Notes: generated by a model not told the origin, from the sequence alone. DNA of 64,000 nt from Margaritispora aquatica (GCA_007644065.1 VJWN01000041.1:34187-98186); one strand, 5' to 3'. Shown: positions 31,501-44,789, counted from the first letter of the stretch. Program-made: numbers and translations.

Positions 31501-32859
31501 CCGCCAGATAACCTATCTTCGCTAAATACTAAATCTACCTGGTCACTGTTTGACCAGCTCTAATATTAAAAGGAATAGAAATACTCTTTAATTATAAGAT
31601 TATTATTAAAAACCCCCTCCGAAGGTATGCCTTGACGTTGGCTATACTACTAGTGTGATACTATCTAAACCTCTATATTTCTATATACTAAATATACTAG
31701 GATACTATGTTACTATTCGTAATACCCACAATGTCTAACAAGTTTTATTATCTACTAGAGGTCCTAGAACTCGGTATATAGAATATTAGAGATTATAGAA
31801 GTTAATATATCCGTCTAAGCCCCGGACGCTAGCCACCTCACGCTATAAGCTAAGATAAATAAAACAAACTCCTTCTACTAATTATTTATATAAGATCTCG
31901 ATTCGTAAACATGAGCGCTTACCTTAGTACAAGAAATAAAGCAAGATCTAACCGAACTTAAGATGTTACTTAGATAGTACGATTTTATTTAGAGGACTTG
32001 TTTACAAGTTTGTATTTGAGTTGGAAAGAATAGAAACTATTAAAAGTAGATAACTATATATATAGTCGACCTTACTAAATTATACATCCTATTATTTATA
32101 CCCTACTAGCTACCCTACTAGTTCTCTAGTCTCTATCTCGATTTCTGTATAAAAATCCTACAAATTATAGCCGTAAGCGCGTTAAAGGAAACTTAATCTT
32201 AAGTTCTCTAGGTCGCTATCGATGCCCTAAAATAATTTCAATTCCTTTTTAGCGGTAACCTCGCGCCGTATCGAGTCTTCTAGTCCCTAATGTAGCTACA
32301 TAGTAAAACCGCTTAACCTTTTATTATCTAGAGGGATATAAGTCAACAAGAATAATTACTAGTAAATATTATACGTCTTCTCGTACAAACCTTAAAGAAT
32401 ATTAAAACATTCCCTATAAAACTTAATCTCTCGTCGAAGATAGTCTATCTCTCGTATTAGTTCTTTAATCCTTGTTTTATAAGATAGGATAAAGTTGTTT
32501 TTAGAAAACTAGATACTCTAGGGACTAAGCTTAAGCGCGATAGTAAATCCTTTGTACTAAGAAATAATATAGTCGATTTCGTTGATATGTAGAGGTCGCG
32601 AGTTACGGATGCCGTATCCGGCTCAAAATAGAGGGGGGGGCCGTCTAAGCTGTGGAGACTTTGGCTATAGAGGCTTGATAGTGTTCGCTATTGAGCGCAT
32701 TAGTCACGAAAAAGCTATTATAAACAGATTAGGAAAGAATATATAAGACCTAAGTTAAGTTATATACAAGAAGATAGTATATAGGGGGGATAAATACATA
32801 TTGTTTTCGAAGGTCGCTTGAAATCAAGGGCCGCTAGTGTTATATATAGATAGTACCGT
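31501..32859. other. Degraded region, no gene identified
   Basis: Minus-strand stretches near 32640-32200 look weakly protein-like, but I could not assign a family. Confidence 0.35.
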
Positions 32860-33560
32860 ATATAAACTTTCTATTACCTAACTCTTACACCTCGCTTCTC
32901 GGCGCTAAGTTCTCGATATCCATCTCCCTAGTTATAAAGTCTCCTCTAACATGGCCTTCCTACCCTTCGTTATAAGCTTTGTGATTTTAGCGACGGTAAT
33001 ATTAAGTTCGTCTTGAATTTATTCCTTCTCTATCTAGATTTAGTAAATATAGACAAGATAATATTCCGCTGTTTCGTAGGTACTTTCGAGATCCCTACGC
33101 GTTTATAAATGTTGTTCGGTTTTATACTAAAGCTCTACGCAAGCTTAGTGTTGGAGGTCGGTTTGAATCTCTAGCCTAACCTTAAGATTAGCACTAATCT
33201 TACGCTTATTCTTAATTGTATAGTGTAAGTCACTGATAGTAGCCTTTACTTGCTCGGACTCCTGCTACTTATACTCCAGTTAAGTACGAAGATCTACTTC
33301 GATAATGTGTCTACCGGTAACGGTGTTATATAGAGTTACGATGATAGCGTTAATCTACTACTTGTACTCGTTAAAGTCGATCGACTAGCTTTGTTGAGCG
33401 CGAGCGTTTTGTTACTTCTCGTAGTAGAGATTGATCTAAGACTCGTGTAGAGACTACTGGTTTATCTGAAGTTCCTACTAAGTATCGCTAAGCTTATTAA
33501 GGACGTCTTAGAAAACGTATATTATACAACTATTCTCGCGTTATGCCTAGTTTATATTAA
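32860..33560 (-). pseudogene. Decayed coiled-coil protein remnant
   Basis: A minus-strand frame of about 230 codons is rich in Gln-derived TAG/TAA stops, Glu, Lys and Leu. Examples are QESEQVKATISDLHYTIKN near 33250 and ITVAKITKLITKGRKAMLEE near 32960. Heptad-like spacing and the charge pattern indicate a coiled coil. The specific family was not recognised. Downstream to 32500 the frame degrades. Confidence 0.4.
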
Positions 33561-34674
33561 ACATATACTCCAAATATAGAAGAGAGGTATATATTTAGTT
33601 ATTGATGTACTATCTTGTAGCTTAGGAGGTGATAGGAAGAGACAGGTGTATTAGGGAGAATATAATGACAGAGATGAATTTTTGAGAATTCAGGTACTAT
33701 TAAATAGAGGGAGTAGAACAAGGAGTTACAAATATAATACGAGGACCTAAGGTCGCTAGAAATTAGAGCCCAGACTAAAAGGAAGGATATTATTAAGATT
33801 TGATACAAGGTTAGGCTACTCTACTATTACAGGCTCTCCGCTAACTACAGGGGAGGCAAAGATCAAGGAAAGTACTTTAGGCAGTTGACCTAGTCTTATC
33901 GTACATTGTAACATTTAACCCCACTAGCGGGGACATTTCTATTTTGACAAAACAACCCTACCAGCCTAGCTAACCGCGTTATAGTCCGTCCGTGCTTTCA
34001 TCACCTAGTCCTTGCTTATTATTATCTACTACGGATAAGTTCCCGAGCTTCTATCTCTTAACTATACTTTCTCTAGCTCGGCCTATAGCTTATTTGTTAA
34101 CAAAATCGCCTAAAGTATAGTTAGTCGGAGCATTAACTTACTTGCTTTTAATAGCCGACGGTATCTCCCTCGAATACTAAGCTTAGTCCGGGGACGAAAG
34201 TTGTTCTCGTTGAATATATTACTTAGTTCTCGTTAACTAGCCTTCGGGTTACTACGTCTAACTTAGATAAGAACCTCTAGCTCTATACGTTCCTAACCGG
34301 CAGATAGGATCTGTTGGGAGGCGTTCTGGAGGGCTATTGCTAGTAAGAAAAGCGTGTAATATTAATCTAGTAGAGTAAAAGTAGTGTTTGTACGTAAGTG
34401 TCAAGGTGGCAGGGAATATCTAGACCGCTAGAGGGACTATAGCTTAAGTAGCCTTTTTGTTCCTTACCTTAGTAGTTGTTATATATTCTAGATAAAAGAG
34501 GACCTGCTTTAGATATTAATATTCTACTTTCCGAGATTAATATATTCCGGAATTTGTTATACTTAGTAATGTCGCTATAGGCGCTTATCTTAGGCCCTAC
34601 TACTTAAGAGACTGTCTTAATCAACTTGTCTCTCTTGTTTATATTGATTTCTTATATTATTCTATAACGTTAAA
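33561..34674. other. No gene recognised
   Basis: The open stretch at 33599-33808 (minus) is hydrophobic and has no family signature. The rest is TA-rich. Confidence 0.4.
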
Positions 34675-35520
34675 ATGGATTCGAATTGGGATTTCTCGTA
34701 ACTGCCTAACGACAACGTTGCTACTTTCGAGTAGGCCTAGCACGTCGACCCTAATAGCCACCTAATGTCACTTTATAGCGAAAAGGACTCTTATCCTCTT
34801 AGAAGTACGGGTATGTACTCTCTTATTAAGGGATATAATCTAGAATTTATCCCGAACATGACTAAAGCGGACTTTTCTAGCTTCGTACTATTTAATACTA
34901 ACTTCTTCTCGTCGCCTAAGATAAATTTTAGGACTTTAGATACGAACGTATTGTCGGGCTACTTTAACGGAAAAAGGGACTATATAGACGAAATCTTAGC
35001 GGATCTAATTACCTAGGACACGGCGATTAAGACTACGTTAGAGAATCTAAAAAACCTGTACGTATTGTCTCTTAGCTCCTTAGATTTATTAACTCTCTAG
35101 GGATATAACTGATATAAGGACTGTATTCGTCGAAATCACACACGTGTGTGTTCTGATAAAAGGAAGGTATGTATTATTGTTTCCCTAAGGTATAACATGC
35201 TTACGTCTCTACAGAATGAAGGATATGAAGAAGTATCAAGGATACAAGATGTATAAGTACGTCTCTCGACGTAGAGTAGGCTTTATATATACTAAAATTA
35301 AACAGGCTTAAAATAGAGTATGATCTCCGATTTAAGGAGTAAGTCTCGAGTACTGAATAACCTGATACTCTACTAATCTGTATAAGTCTCCAAGGCGCTA
35401 TAATAAAGGATCAGGAGAAATAGGATAAATGGCTTAACCTTTTTAATTTAGAAATCGTTTATTTAAAAAGGAAGGTTAACTCTAACCTTAAAAGTAAGCG
35501 TAAACCTCGTAAGTAAAGAG
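34675..35520 (+). pseudogene. Unidentified fungal gene with one intron, RIP-inactivated
   Basis: ATG at 34675 in a good context (AAAATGG) opens MDSNWDFS. After two TAG/TAA codons comes an 83-codon clean stretch (34765-35016) containing LRSTGMYSLIKGYNLEFIPN. Then KTTLENLKNLYVLSLSSLDL leads to a candidate intron at 35167. The C-terminal part after the intron is Lys/Arg-rich and has many stops, so its frame is uncertain. Charged tail and absence of a signal peptide suggest an intracellular protein. Family not recognised. Stops are TAG/TAA. Confidence 0.45.
35167..35214 (+). other. Candidate 48-nt intron
   Basis: GTATGT donor and ACAG acceptor; the branch site is weak. Length fits introns elsewhere in the window. 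Confidence 0.4.
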
Positions 35521-35639
35521 GATATCGAAAGTAGGGGGGTAAGGGTAAATACACGATTAATTGTTTATAAATAGTTAGCTTTAAAATCTTATATTTTCTA
35601 TTATTCTTATGCTTTTAATTATAATATTTACGAAGGAGA

Positions 35640-38020
35640 AGCCGAATTTGCACGGCATCTCTGCAGTAAACTTCTTAGCCTCTTGTTCTATCTCCATTAC
35701 AACTGGTATACTCGTAGTAATTATTAGCTTATACGCTAGGCCACGGCTTCCGAGAATCTAGTACGTTTGGTCTTGTTTAAAGTACTGTACTAACCGCTTT
35801 ATTGCTCGAGGGACTCTTTAGATAATACGATTAGGAGACAGACAGCCGTAGGCTAGCCACGAATGCTCCTCTTCCCGATGCCTAATCCTTAGAAAGATAG
35901 TAATCTAGAAGGCTATTTCTTTGATCAGTATATCTATACCCTCTTCCGAATATTCTTTATATTAAGTCTATTTGTTACACCGGTGCTTCTACCCCTTAAT
36001 GTAGTCTACGGCAAGAGCGCGGCAGGTGGAGTTAGTAGACTAGATCGCTTCGGTTTCTCAAATGTCGTATTAGATAAAACCCATCGATACTAGGCATATC
36101 TTATCCTTACAGTTGTTATTGTTGCTATTGTATACGCCGTAACGTACCACGAAGTCTCTATATACTACAAAATACAGCGTAGCCATTATATAGCGAGTTA
36201 TAGTCACGCCTCGCTATTTCTCCTTACTATATCGAAAGGTATCCTTAATATTAGATCTATTGAAAAATACCTTAGAGCTATAGAAGACGGGGTTTCTAAA
36301 GTTATATAGATACTAAACTTCGTCTACCTTAACGATATTATATAGCGACGGACCTTATTCTCGCATAAGCTCGAAGAGATAGAAACAAATCTCCTTAGGC
36401 AAGCTAACCGTTCAAGTCTAATACAGCTACCTATATCTCTACACGATCGTCTAGACTAGAGGAGGTTTATAAAGGCACAAGAAAGACCACATATCCGCCC
36501 CCTAGCTCAGTATTATAGGATACTAGTCCCTAGAACTAGAGAAAAGGTTAATACTATCGAATACTACTGATCCCAGATTATCCGATATAACGTCGAGATT
36601 GGTCGTTACTACTACGCCGAGTATAGTACCAGGTCTACACTTATAGCCTTTAACTCTAGAACCCTGCGTGTAGGAAATATGAAACTACCGCCGCACTAGT
36701 CTCTTAGACGTTCACTGTTACAAGAGGAAATTATATAAGAGAATACTTATCTTAGTAACCTTAAGAGGAATTTGCGTTCGGCTGTGATCTATACGCTACT
36801 TCTCCTCCTTATCTTTACGGTTTCTATTCCTATTAGTCTAAGCTAAGTCACTTATCTTTTAGACGTGATTTCTTAAGTTAGTAGTCTCTATACCATTCCA
36901 ACGTTAGTTCTTATACCCCTTTAAGGCATTATACTACCCGCCGCAGTTATCTCTCTCGTCTCTACCCTTATTCCGCCTAGCCTCAGACTTATCGTTATAT
37001 TACAGTACTATCAAAGTCGGCAGGAGGTAGAATAATATATCTAGTAATACTACTTTACGTTTTTAACTACTCAAATCTTCCTAGTCTCGTCAGTATTAGC
37101 GACGATTTAAGTAGTAGTGTCCGTAGTTAAGAATATTAAAGAATCTATCCTTACCTTATTAATACGAATAATACTAAATACTAGTAATTACTTCCTCTCG
37201 TATATTATCGTGAATATTACTTCTATTATCTATAGTATACTACTTAAACTAAGCGCTTTAGTTAATCTCTTCTTTTCTCTAATCTATAACTAGATACCTC
37301 GAGAAGCACGGGACCGCCAAGAAAGACAGCACCTAAGGGAGTAGGCGACATTTATACTAGTTGTAACGAATCTAGTATATATAGGTATAGTCTTCTATTA
37401 TAAACACGAACGACATACTAATGACGATAGGTCTCTTTTATACAGTCATTGCTCCGATAATCTTGATTATTAGTGTACTAGGATTTGCAGGCCTTTGGGC
37501 GGCTTTTCGTCGCTATCCGGCAAAGTTGAGTATACCACCGCTGAAAGTATATGGGCAATTCTTTCCTGTAGCGGTAAAGTAATTATTTGTTGGGTTATAC
37601 TTTATAGAGATCTATGTTTTATTGATATTCTTCTCTGTACAAGGCGTGGATAATAAGGTAGCTTATATGCCCTAAGGTATCGTGACAGCCGCTTTTATCC
37701 TTGTAACTTTATCCTTTTAATACCTCTTAGGTAATTATATTACTAGGTATTAAAAGCTAGACACGGTTTATCCTAACGTCACTAGGATTTAAGCATTATC
37801 CGAAAGCGGATTACTAGATAAGCTAGTAATATAGATACCTTAGGACTACCTAGGTCTTGCTTAACACGAGATACTATCTATAAAAAAGCATTAAAAACAT
37901 TTCGAGATGTCCTCTAATAACGTTATTATGTATAGAAATAGTGCTATGAAGCTGTTACCCGGAGTATACTTAAGTTGAAGGTAGCGTAAAGCGAGGCTAT
38001 AAGACATTCAAGGGTACGGA
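35640..38020 (+). pseudogene. CSC1/OSCA (RSN1, DUF221) calcium-permeable channel, RIP-inactivated
   Basis: This family forms mechano- and osmosensitive cation channels with about 11 membrane helices. Visible in order: an N-terminal helix after LHGISAVNFLAS (35650), then LLPLNVVYGKSAAGG and FGFSNV (about 35985-36065), which match the family's PVNATGG..LSFSNV loop. Next is a helix with VTYHEVSIYYKIQRSHYIAS and the cytosolic RNA-recognition-like segment (36230-36700, with SKGILNIRSIEKYLRAIEDG). The helix bundle AVIYTLLLLLIFTVSIPIS to RLIVILQYYQ (36780-37020), YYFTFLTTQIFLVSS (37050-37095) and SNYFLSYIIVNI (37180-37220) follow. After a frameshift near 37410 comes VIAPIILIISVLGFAGLW (37445-37500) and LFVGLYFIEIYVL (37590-37620). 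Stops are TAG/TAA. Identity is strong from the helix order and loop motifs. Confidence 0.85.
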
Positions 38021-38289
38021 TTTCTAAGGCCTCGTATATATCGAGGTCGTGTATAGGTGTTTATAAAAATATATTTAGTTTCTTAGATTTTACTATAGGC
38101 TCTTTTACTTCCCTTTTATCTCCTAGTATTCTTATACTTGTTAGAACAATAAACTTAACTTTTGTTTTGCTTTTTACTTTAATTATATACGCTCTTACGT
38201 CTAAAAAACAAACAAATAATTGCTCAACTAAATAAAGAAACATAGTATACTTTCCTAGCTAGTATATATAATTCGTCTAAAGAATACTA
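38021..38289. other. Spacer between channel and chitinase remnants
   Basis: No own feature; the minus-strand frame at 38061-38243 looks like noise. Confidence 0.4.
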
Positions 38290-39930
38290 TCTAATCTAAA
38301 AAATACTAGGGCTATATATAATAATCCGCCGTTCTTACCATAGTCTCTACCCTTTGATAAGCTTACGTATCTAATCTATACGTTTGCTAATATTAATATA
38401 GAGTTAGGAGAAGTGTATATAATCGAGATCTAGTTTACTAGTTTCTAGTTAATTAGTCTTAGTTTCCTATCTAATATCTATATAGATATAGAGATTAATC
38501 TGAATAGAAACGTATCTTAAACGGCGACTTTAGGAATACTTCTCGGATATTTAGAACAACTATATCTTCTAAAGAAAAAGAATCAAAATCTAAAGGTTCT
38601 TTTAGCTATTAAAGGTGTATTATTCTCTTTATCTATAGTGACTATAATTTTAACCGCGTCTGGTCGAGCGCTATTTGCTCTCTCTGCCCTTTCACTCTTA
38701 TAGAATTTAGGCTTTAATAGCTTCAATATCGATTAAGAATACCCGTCAAATAGTACTAAAGCAAATAATTTCGTCGAACTCCTTAGAGATATTAGAGAAG
38801 CGCTTAATACTTATAGAAATTCCTTACCTATACTATATTATTTTGAGCTTATAGTCGTAGCCCCGGCTAGACTATCAAACTACAAGATATTAGAAATTAC
38901 CTTAATAGATCAATATCTAGATTTTTAGAACTTAATAGTATACGACTACACTAGCGGATAGAGTAATATTGTTAGCTATTAAACAAATCTAATGTTAGTA
39001 GGGGATAATTCTATACCCTTTAATACCAAAGATGTAATTAATTATTATAAGTCAAGTGGCGTCTCGACCAGTAAGATCGTGCTCGGTATACCAGTCTACG
39101 GGCAAGTTTTTAAAGATACAACTAGGATAGGTATACTATTTATACAATCAAAAAGCACTACTTTACTATATAAATAGATACCGTTAGTAGAAACCACAGA
39201 GATTTATAATAATACTATTAGAGTAAGCTATAGCTAGAACCCATCTAAAAATAAGATTATTAGTTATAATACTATCGCTATTACTGTTCAGAAAGGACTT
39301 TAGATTTAGAATCAAGGCTTAGGGAGGACGATATTCTAAGATAGTAGTATAGATAAAGCAGGAAACGAAAGTCTGATTGAAAGTGTTGCTGGATTGTTTT
39401 GCCTCTAAATATCCCCGAATAAGCTAAGATATTAGAATTCGAACTATACGAATATACGTAATAGTATATCTGATATTATAGTTGTACTAAGCACAATAAT
39501 CACTATAATAATATCCTGTTTATTGTCTTCTACACCGGATTACTCGCTTCCTACCTTAACAACCTACGCCAAACAATCCGACTCTCTAGTATCAAAGCTT
39601 CTAAATACAACCATTATAAATAGCTCTACAACATATCTCCATTCATCTCTTCTATCTATAGCTACATATACACATTTATCTCTAGGCTCAAGCCTAAATA
39701 CCACTTCAGCACTATGGTCAAAGACAACACTTTCAACAAAGTCGAAACTTATAATTAACTCTACAAGTCTTTTAAGTTCCGCACTTAAGACAAATTCTAG
39801 CACAACGAAATCAGAAATACCTATATAGTTGTTCCTAATAACGACAACAATTATAACAGTAGTACCAAAGAATAATGTAATAGTAATAGTAGTAACTATC
39901 GTAAAACCGAAAACAACCAAAGGCGGACAT
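38290..39930 (+). pseudogene. GH18 chitinase, RIP-inactivated
   Basis: GH18 chitinases hydrolyse chitin with a catalytic Glu in DxxDxDxE. The frame contains LPFDKLTYLIYTFANIN (38350-38400), YLLKKKNQNLKVLLAIKG near 38560-38620, and the active-site strand GFNSFNID, TAA, EYP at 38711-38743. The first two Asp of DxxDxDxE are Asn and the following Trp is a stop, while the third Asp and the Glu remain. Later comes LDFxNLIVYDYTSG (38920-38955), the substrate-binding MAYDY-like strand. The clean stretch 38992-39177, with KIVLGIPVYGQVF, matches the SKIVLGMPLYGRxF motif. A Ser/Thr-rich tail (39523-39828) follows, typical of a glycosylated linker in secreted or cell-wall chitinases. A signal peptide was not found. 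Confidence 0.87.
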
Positions 39931-40559
39931 TAATGGCTAGGGCTTATTTTCTATAGGTGGTTTTCTGGCTGGTACGGCCTGTTTTGCCGTGCTTTTATAT
40001 TGTTCTAGATGCTAGTAAACTGGCTAGATTTTATAGGGCTTATTTTAGTTGTGGAGTATAATCAAAACATAGTTGAATTTATTATATATATCCTAGCTTC
40101 GCCTTCTTATATAGTTAAACACTAAGTAATTTATATTCTTATCTTTATAACAACGATAACTGAATTTCAGGATAATATATTAGAAACGGCGATAGTGGTG
40201 CCAGGACCTCCTACTCCTAGATTACTGTCACCAGCTCCTATTAGAGACTATATACAACACTGTAAGACATATACCACCGATGATAATTCGAGTAAAGATA
40301 TCGGGTTTGTTTTCCCCTACCGATATAGTTTCCTAGAGCTAATCAAACTAGCAAGAAAATAACCCTACAAGATATCGTAATTGTTACGTGGAGAGGCCTA
40401 CCCTACGTGATGACTCTCTCCTGGAGACCCGATGCCTAAGGAGGGGCGTACAATACAAGAGAAATAGTATTCAAAATCAAGCCTTAAGGTCTTAATACTC
40501 TATCTATTATATTTATACAGGTTCCTATAATTTTGGAGTATTATAAGTAAAGATTGTTT
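39931..40559. other. Degraded region after the chitinase
   Basis: Possibly the decayed C-terminal extension of the chitinase; no motif was assigned. Confidence 0.3.
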
Positions 40560-41090
40560 CTTTACGTCGTGTGGTCCGTTCAACACTAACGCTACGACAT
40601 CTATATCTATCTTTTAGAAGCCGGAAACGACTGCCAGGTCGGAAATATCGCGGCTACTTATAACCCTCCTGATCCCTCCTATTACCCTGGCCCAGTCTCC
40701 TAGCACTATATTGTTCGCTTTAATAAGACTTGGTCTATAAATGGCCCGGTCTCGTTAAGTCAATGGAAAATCTAGATATTCTATTATTGGATGAAGTATT
40801 TATTAGAAGGACAAGAAGGGCTAGTGAAAAAATAGCACCCGTATATCTGGCGGATCGCGTATACCGTAGAGGAGATTTTGACAGACCTAACACTAGTGAA
40901 GTTTCGCTATGTCGGAGACTTCTCCTAGGGCCTTTTCCTATATTAAACAGGGCTTTTTGAATCGCTCAAGAAACATTATCGTGGAAATTATGTTATTTAG
41001 GAGGTTAATAAATATAGTACTATAACAATCTTTAATGTTGAAATAGCTCCTAGGAAGAGGCTAACTTAGGCTATAGTAACCTAAGCATAA
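40560..41090 (+). pseudogene. Unidentified coding remnant, possibly chitinase C-terminal extension
   Basis: The plus frame reads NDCQVGNIAATYNPPDPSYY, then YIVRFNKTWSINGPVSLSQW (about 40630-40770), then KYLLEGQEGLV with TAG/TAA interruptions. Orientation and position are compatible with a C-terminal module of the upstream chitinase gene, but the family was not recognised and a separate gene is possible. The open stretch at 40730-40960 is another frame. Confidence 0.35.
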
Positions 41091-41752
41091 TAGTGCAATA
41101 ACTAAAACACTACTGCTTTACAAACGTGCCAGGCTAGGGATTTCTAACAGTAACTACAATCTAACACTCTCTAAGCGGAACAACGAAATCTATAGTAATC
41201 CCTTAAAACACGTAAAGTCCTAATCTTTGAATTAGTAAACAACTATACCCTTTAAGGAATATATTTATTACACGAATTCTAGTCTCAAATACTTGGAAAA
41301 GCGCCATACTCGCCTAAATAGGTAAGAAACAGAATTATAGAGCTTACTAGTGACTGTATTATGCTTGCCGACGAATTTTTGACACTGAATAAGCTCTATA
41401 AGAAGGTACAGGAACTTTTGGGGCACAAAGTCTCTATCCAAGTTAAGGAAGCTATAGAAGATTTTGCTTCAGTAGAAATATCAAACGCTGTCAAGGCTTT
41501 AGCTATACTACGTCCCGACGCCGAGGATAAAGATAATAATATAGATAATAGTGTTTGGTAACCTACTAGCTACAATAATAAATTCTCTTTTACCTTATAC
41601 TTCGTGTCTCTTTATTAGCTATACTTTTTAGAGGAAATTTAACAAATTAGGCTACAATACGTTATGCTAGAAGCTGTACACAATACTTCGGTAGTAAAAC
41701 GTTCTAGAAAATTGCTGTTGTAATGATAGGTTTGATCCCCTACGAATTTGAC
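41091..41752. other. No gene recognised; one short open stretch
   Basis: The open stretch 41361-41561 (plus) reads LADEFLTLNKLYKKVQELLG and looks helical. It could be an exon remnant, unidentified. Confidence 0.3.
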
Positions 41753-41912
41753 TGCCTGCGTATTCGGCTGTCTACGTATTCGGCTGCCCGCGTATTCGGC
41801 TGCCTGCGTATTCGGCTGCCTGCGTATTCGGCTGCCTGCGTATTCGGCTGCCTGCGTATTCGGCTGCCTGCGTATTCGGCTGCCTGCGTATTCGGCTGCC
41901 TGCGTATTCGGC
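41753..41912. repeat. 16-bp tandem repeat, 10 copies
   Basis: Unit TGCCTGCGTATTCGGC, ten in a row. Copies 1 and 4-10 are identical; copies 2 (TGTCTACG) and 3 (TGCCCGCG) vary. Because 16 is not a multiple of three, each frame cycles through all three registers and repeats every 16 residues. Confidence 0.95.
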
Positions 41913-42769
41913 TGCTCGTGGACGACTTCGAAAGACTGTTCTTTTTTGCTCAAAATTCGAAGGGTATAAATATATCTGTGCGAGTTCTTTTACTTCGCTT
42001 GTCATTTCAAACTCGTTTCGCTATACATATCTGTCTAGTAGTTTTGTTATAGGGAGTAGTATCGCAGTATACAGAAGCCCATAAACTCCAACCTAATACT
42101 CGTAATATCAAAAATTCTATGATTCCCACTCTACTAAGCGTACACTATCTCGACTCTCGTATCAAGAAACAACCACCCGGTTCTATATTAGATTATAGCG
42201 AGGATTGTCAATCTATACGCGGACAATACTCTTCGACTAGCATTTCTTAATACCAGGAATATTTCCGGAAAATATATACTTAAGGAGATAAATCAGGAAA
42301 TAGGATTTATTTAGGTTATTTCTTTGCCGCTATATCTAAGGTCTTGACTAACATTGATATTAGTATTTCGCAAACTATTGTTTATACAAAAATTTCTCGA
42401 ATAGTAACTAGATTCGCTCTCTTCCTTGTTTAGTAAACGTCTTCTAACAATTAACTTTATTAGCCTAGTATTTACGACGGATATAAGTTGGAAGGATAAT
42501 ATTGATCTATACTCTCCCTTATGTATTCCTATTTGATCTTTACTCTTGTCGAAACCGGCTATAATATAATGAAAGGTATTATAATCCTGATAAGCAGTCG
42601 ATATACGTTTTAAGGAATAATAGTGATCACTAAATCTAAAGAGGTTTTATAGCTAGGGAAATGTATATTAAGAGAGGAGTTATCTTAAGGACTGATTTCA
42701 ATAGTAATTTAAAAGCTTTTAGGAATAAACATAGAACTAGCAAAGAATCCTACGAGGTTATTCCTCTAC
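41913..42769. other. No gene recognised
   Basis: TA-rich sequence without a coding frame that I can follow. Confidence 0.4.
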
Positions 42770-42960
42770 CCTCTTCCTCTTTCGGCTCGGACCTTCCCCG
42801 TTGGTTTCCGTCAAACTTTTACTGTCTTCGTCCGTCTTAGCCTCGTACCTAGCTTCGTATGTCTTAACCTAGTCCTATAATACGTAATTTGCCGACTGCT
42901 TCAACCGGATTACATTATTCTAATAGTCCTTCTTTCTGTCTAGTAGAGTTAGTAAATAAA
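42770..42960 (-). pseudogene. C-terminal remnant with basic nuclear-signal-like tail
   Basis: A minus frame of about 60 codons with TAG interruptions reads KTYEARYEAKTDEDSKSL, then GEGPSRKRKRVEE and TAA. The SRKRKR tail resembles a monopartite nuclear signal. The family was not recognised and the upstream part is lost. Confidence 0.3.
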
Positions 42961-44789
42961 GCCTTAAGATAATAGATAAGCAATCTTACTATAAGATCCT
43001 CTATTTATAGTATAAAGACTGTTCATATAGTCTATAAAGTGTTTAGGGATAGAAGAAAAAATATAGATAGAGATAGGTCTATTACCTTATATTATTCTTT
43101 TGTCTCCTTATAACTTATAGATCATTTCTAAACTAAAGTTAATTTGGTAAACTTTATAAAAGCCCTTCTATAGAAACAAACCTTATAGGATTCTATTCTC
43201 TATTTGGACTAAGTTTATACGTTCTATAGTAGAGTTAGTAAGTTCAAATAACCAAAGTCGTAATTAACTTTCTTTATATCTTATCCTAGGCTTTTACTTG
43301 TTATTTTAAATATTCTGTAGAGAAGGTGAGTAAAAATCTAAGAGCTCTAAGCGACGCACTACTACGTACCTATAATTCCAACTATTATAGAAGGTATTAA
43401 TGTAAGAGTTTTAACCTGTATAATTGTACAACCCCCCGAGGACGTCTGAAGTAATCTAGAGAATATTGACTCTAATGTTAAAAGGTTCTATTAGTATTAG
43501 ATATAGTATAAGGGGCGCTTTTACCTCTTAATTGTAAGATCTAAATAATGTCTTTAATATATATAATATCCTAGTTATCTATTAACTTCAATATAATGTC
43601 GTAAGTTGTATATATAACTTACGAGCATAGTAGTAAGGTCCGCTTCTTCGCTTAGATTTGGCCTTCGCCTAAGCTCTTGATTTACAGCCCTGAATATTGT
43701 TAGCCGAGTGAACTCTAGCATAGTTATTCAAAATAAATGCCGTCAACTTACAAGGTAGCTACGGAGGTATCGACGGTATATTCTATAACTAGTTCTGTCG
43801 CTGTACCTATTAGTACGATTGTCGCCTATTAAGTTAGTTTAAGCACTTAAATAGAGTCTTGTCGATAACTTGCCCTAATAGAGGATTCCGACGGGGGGCT
43901 TCTAGTAAAGGTGCTCGTTTGGTACGGGATAGCTAAAGCCATGCTTTTGACTGGACTCGTAATAGAGATAGTGAAGGACGGAAAAAGAAAAGAGGATAAA
44001 GAGAAGACTGTACTATATTATAAGGAGGAGATTCGTTGCTTTTATACTGTTGGAAACCGCGTGCCAAGAGTCCCCTTTCTAAACCTTTCCCTTTGCTCTA
44101 CTTCTCTACTACTCGCCTAGGTCTAGCTTAGCTATCCCCCTCGGAGGAGCCGACGTAGTATAAGGTTTATCCAACTAGAATATACCTGAATTCAGATATA
44201 CTAGGATAGTATAAACCTTAAACTTACGGCTAAGGAACTTTAGCCGTGTAACCAAAATCTTAATATCCTCTACTATCTAGTTACCTTCTAATTACGGACT
44301 AAGTACGTGACGATCTAATATATACCTCGATACTATAAGATTTTCTACTAATATATCTATAGGCTACCTAGCTATAGATGATTATCTAAGTCCACTAATC
44401 TAATCTTTAGTGTACGTATACTAGCTCTACCTTTTTGCTTGTAAATCAAGTTGGTGGAAGTTGTAGTAGAGGTAATAGAGTTGGTAAGGGTTACTCCTAC
44501 CTTATTCGGGACGAAGAACCGTCTCCAAAGGGGTAACTCGTATCGAGTCCTCGTCCCCTACAGGTAAACCAGATCCTTTACCACGAATAATAGGTCTAAG
44601 GGATACTGAGTATGTAAGTGCTGCTTAGCTCTGACTCCTTGAGCTTCGGCGTCGTATATGTATTATACCGAATCCACAGCTCAGTAGGGTGGGCAAGACG
44701 AAAGGCTTCAAGTGCCCAACATCATTACCCTTGATACTTACCCTTGGTATGACCGAGAGGGGCGATAGGATTTTTATTCCTACTAGGCT
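42961..44789. other. No gene identified
   Basis: Long TA-rich stretch. The clean stretch at 43911-44120 (plus) has no family signature. Confidence 0.4.

Noticed and set aside
33150..33190. tRNA T-loop-like sequence GGTTTGAATCTC
   Set aside because: No matching acceptor or anticodon stems could be folded around it.
39564..39920. Minus-strand Val-rich frame
   Set aside because: Antisense shadow of the Ser/Thr-rich chitinase tail.
41639..42052. Open frames of 66-109 codons on both strands at the 16-bp repeat
   Set aside because: Created by the stop-free repeat unit; the peptides are just a 16-residue cycle without flanking support.
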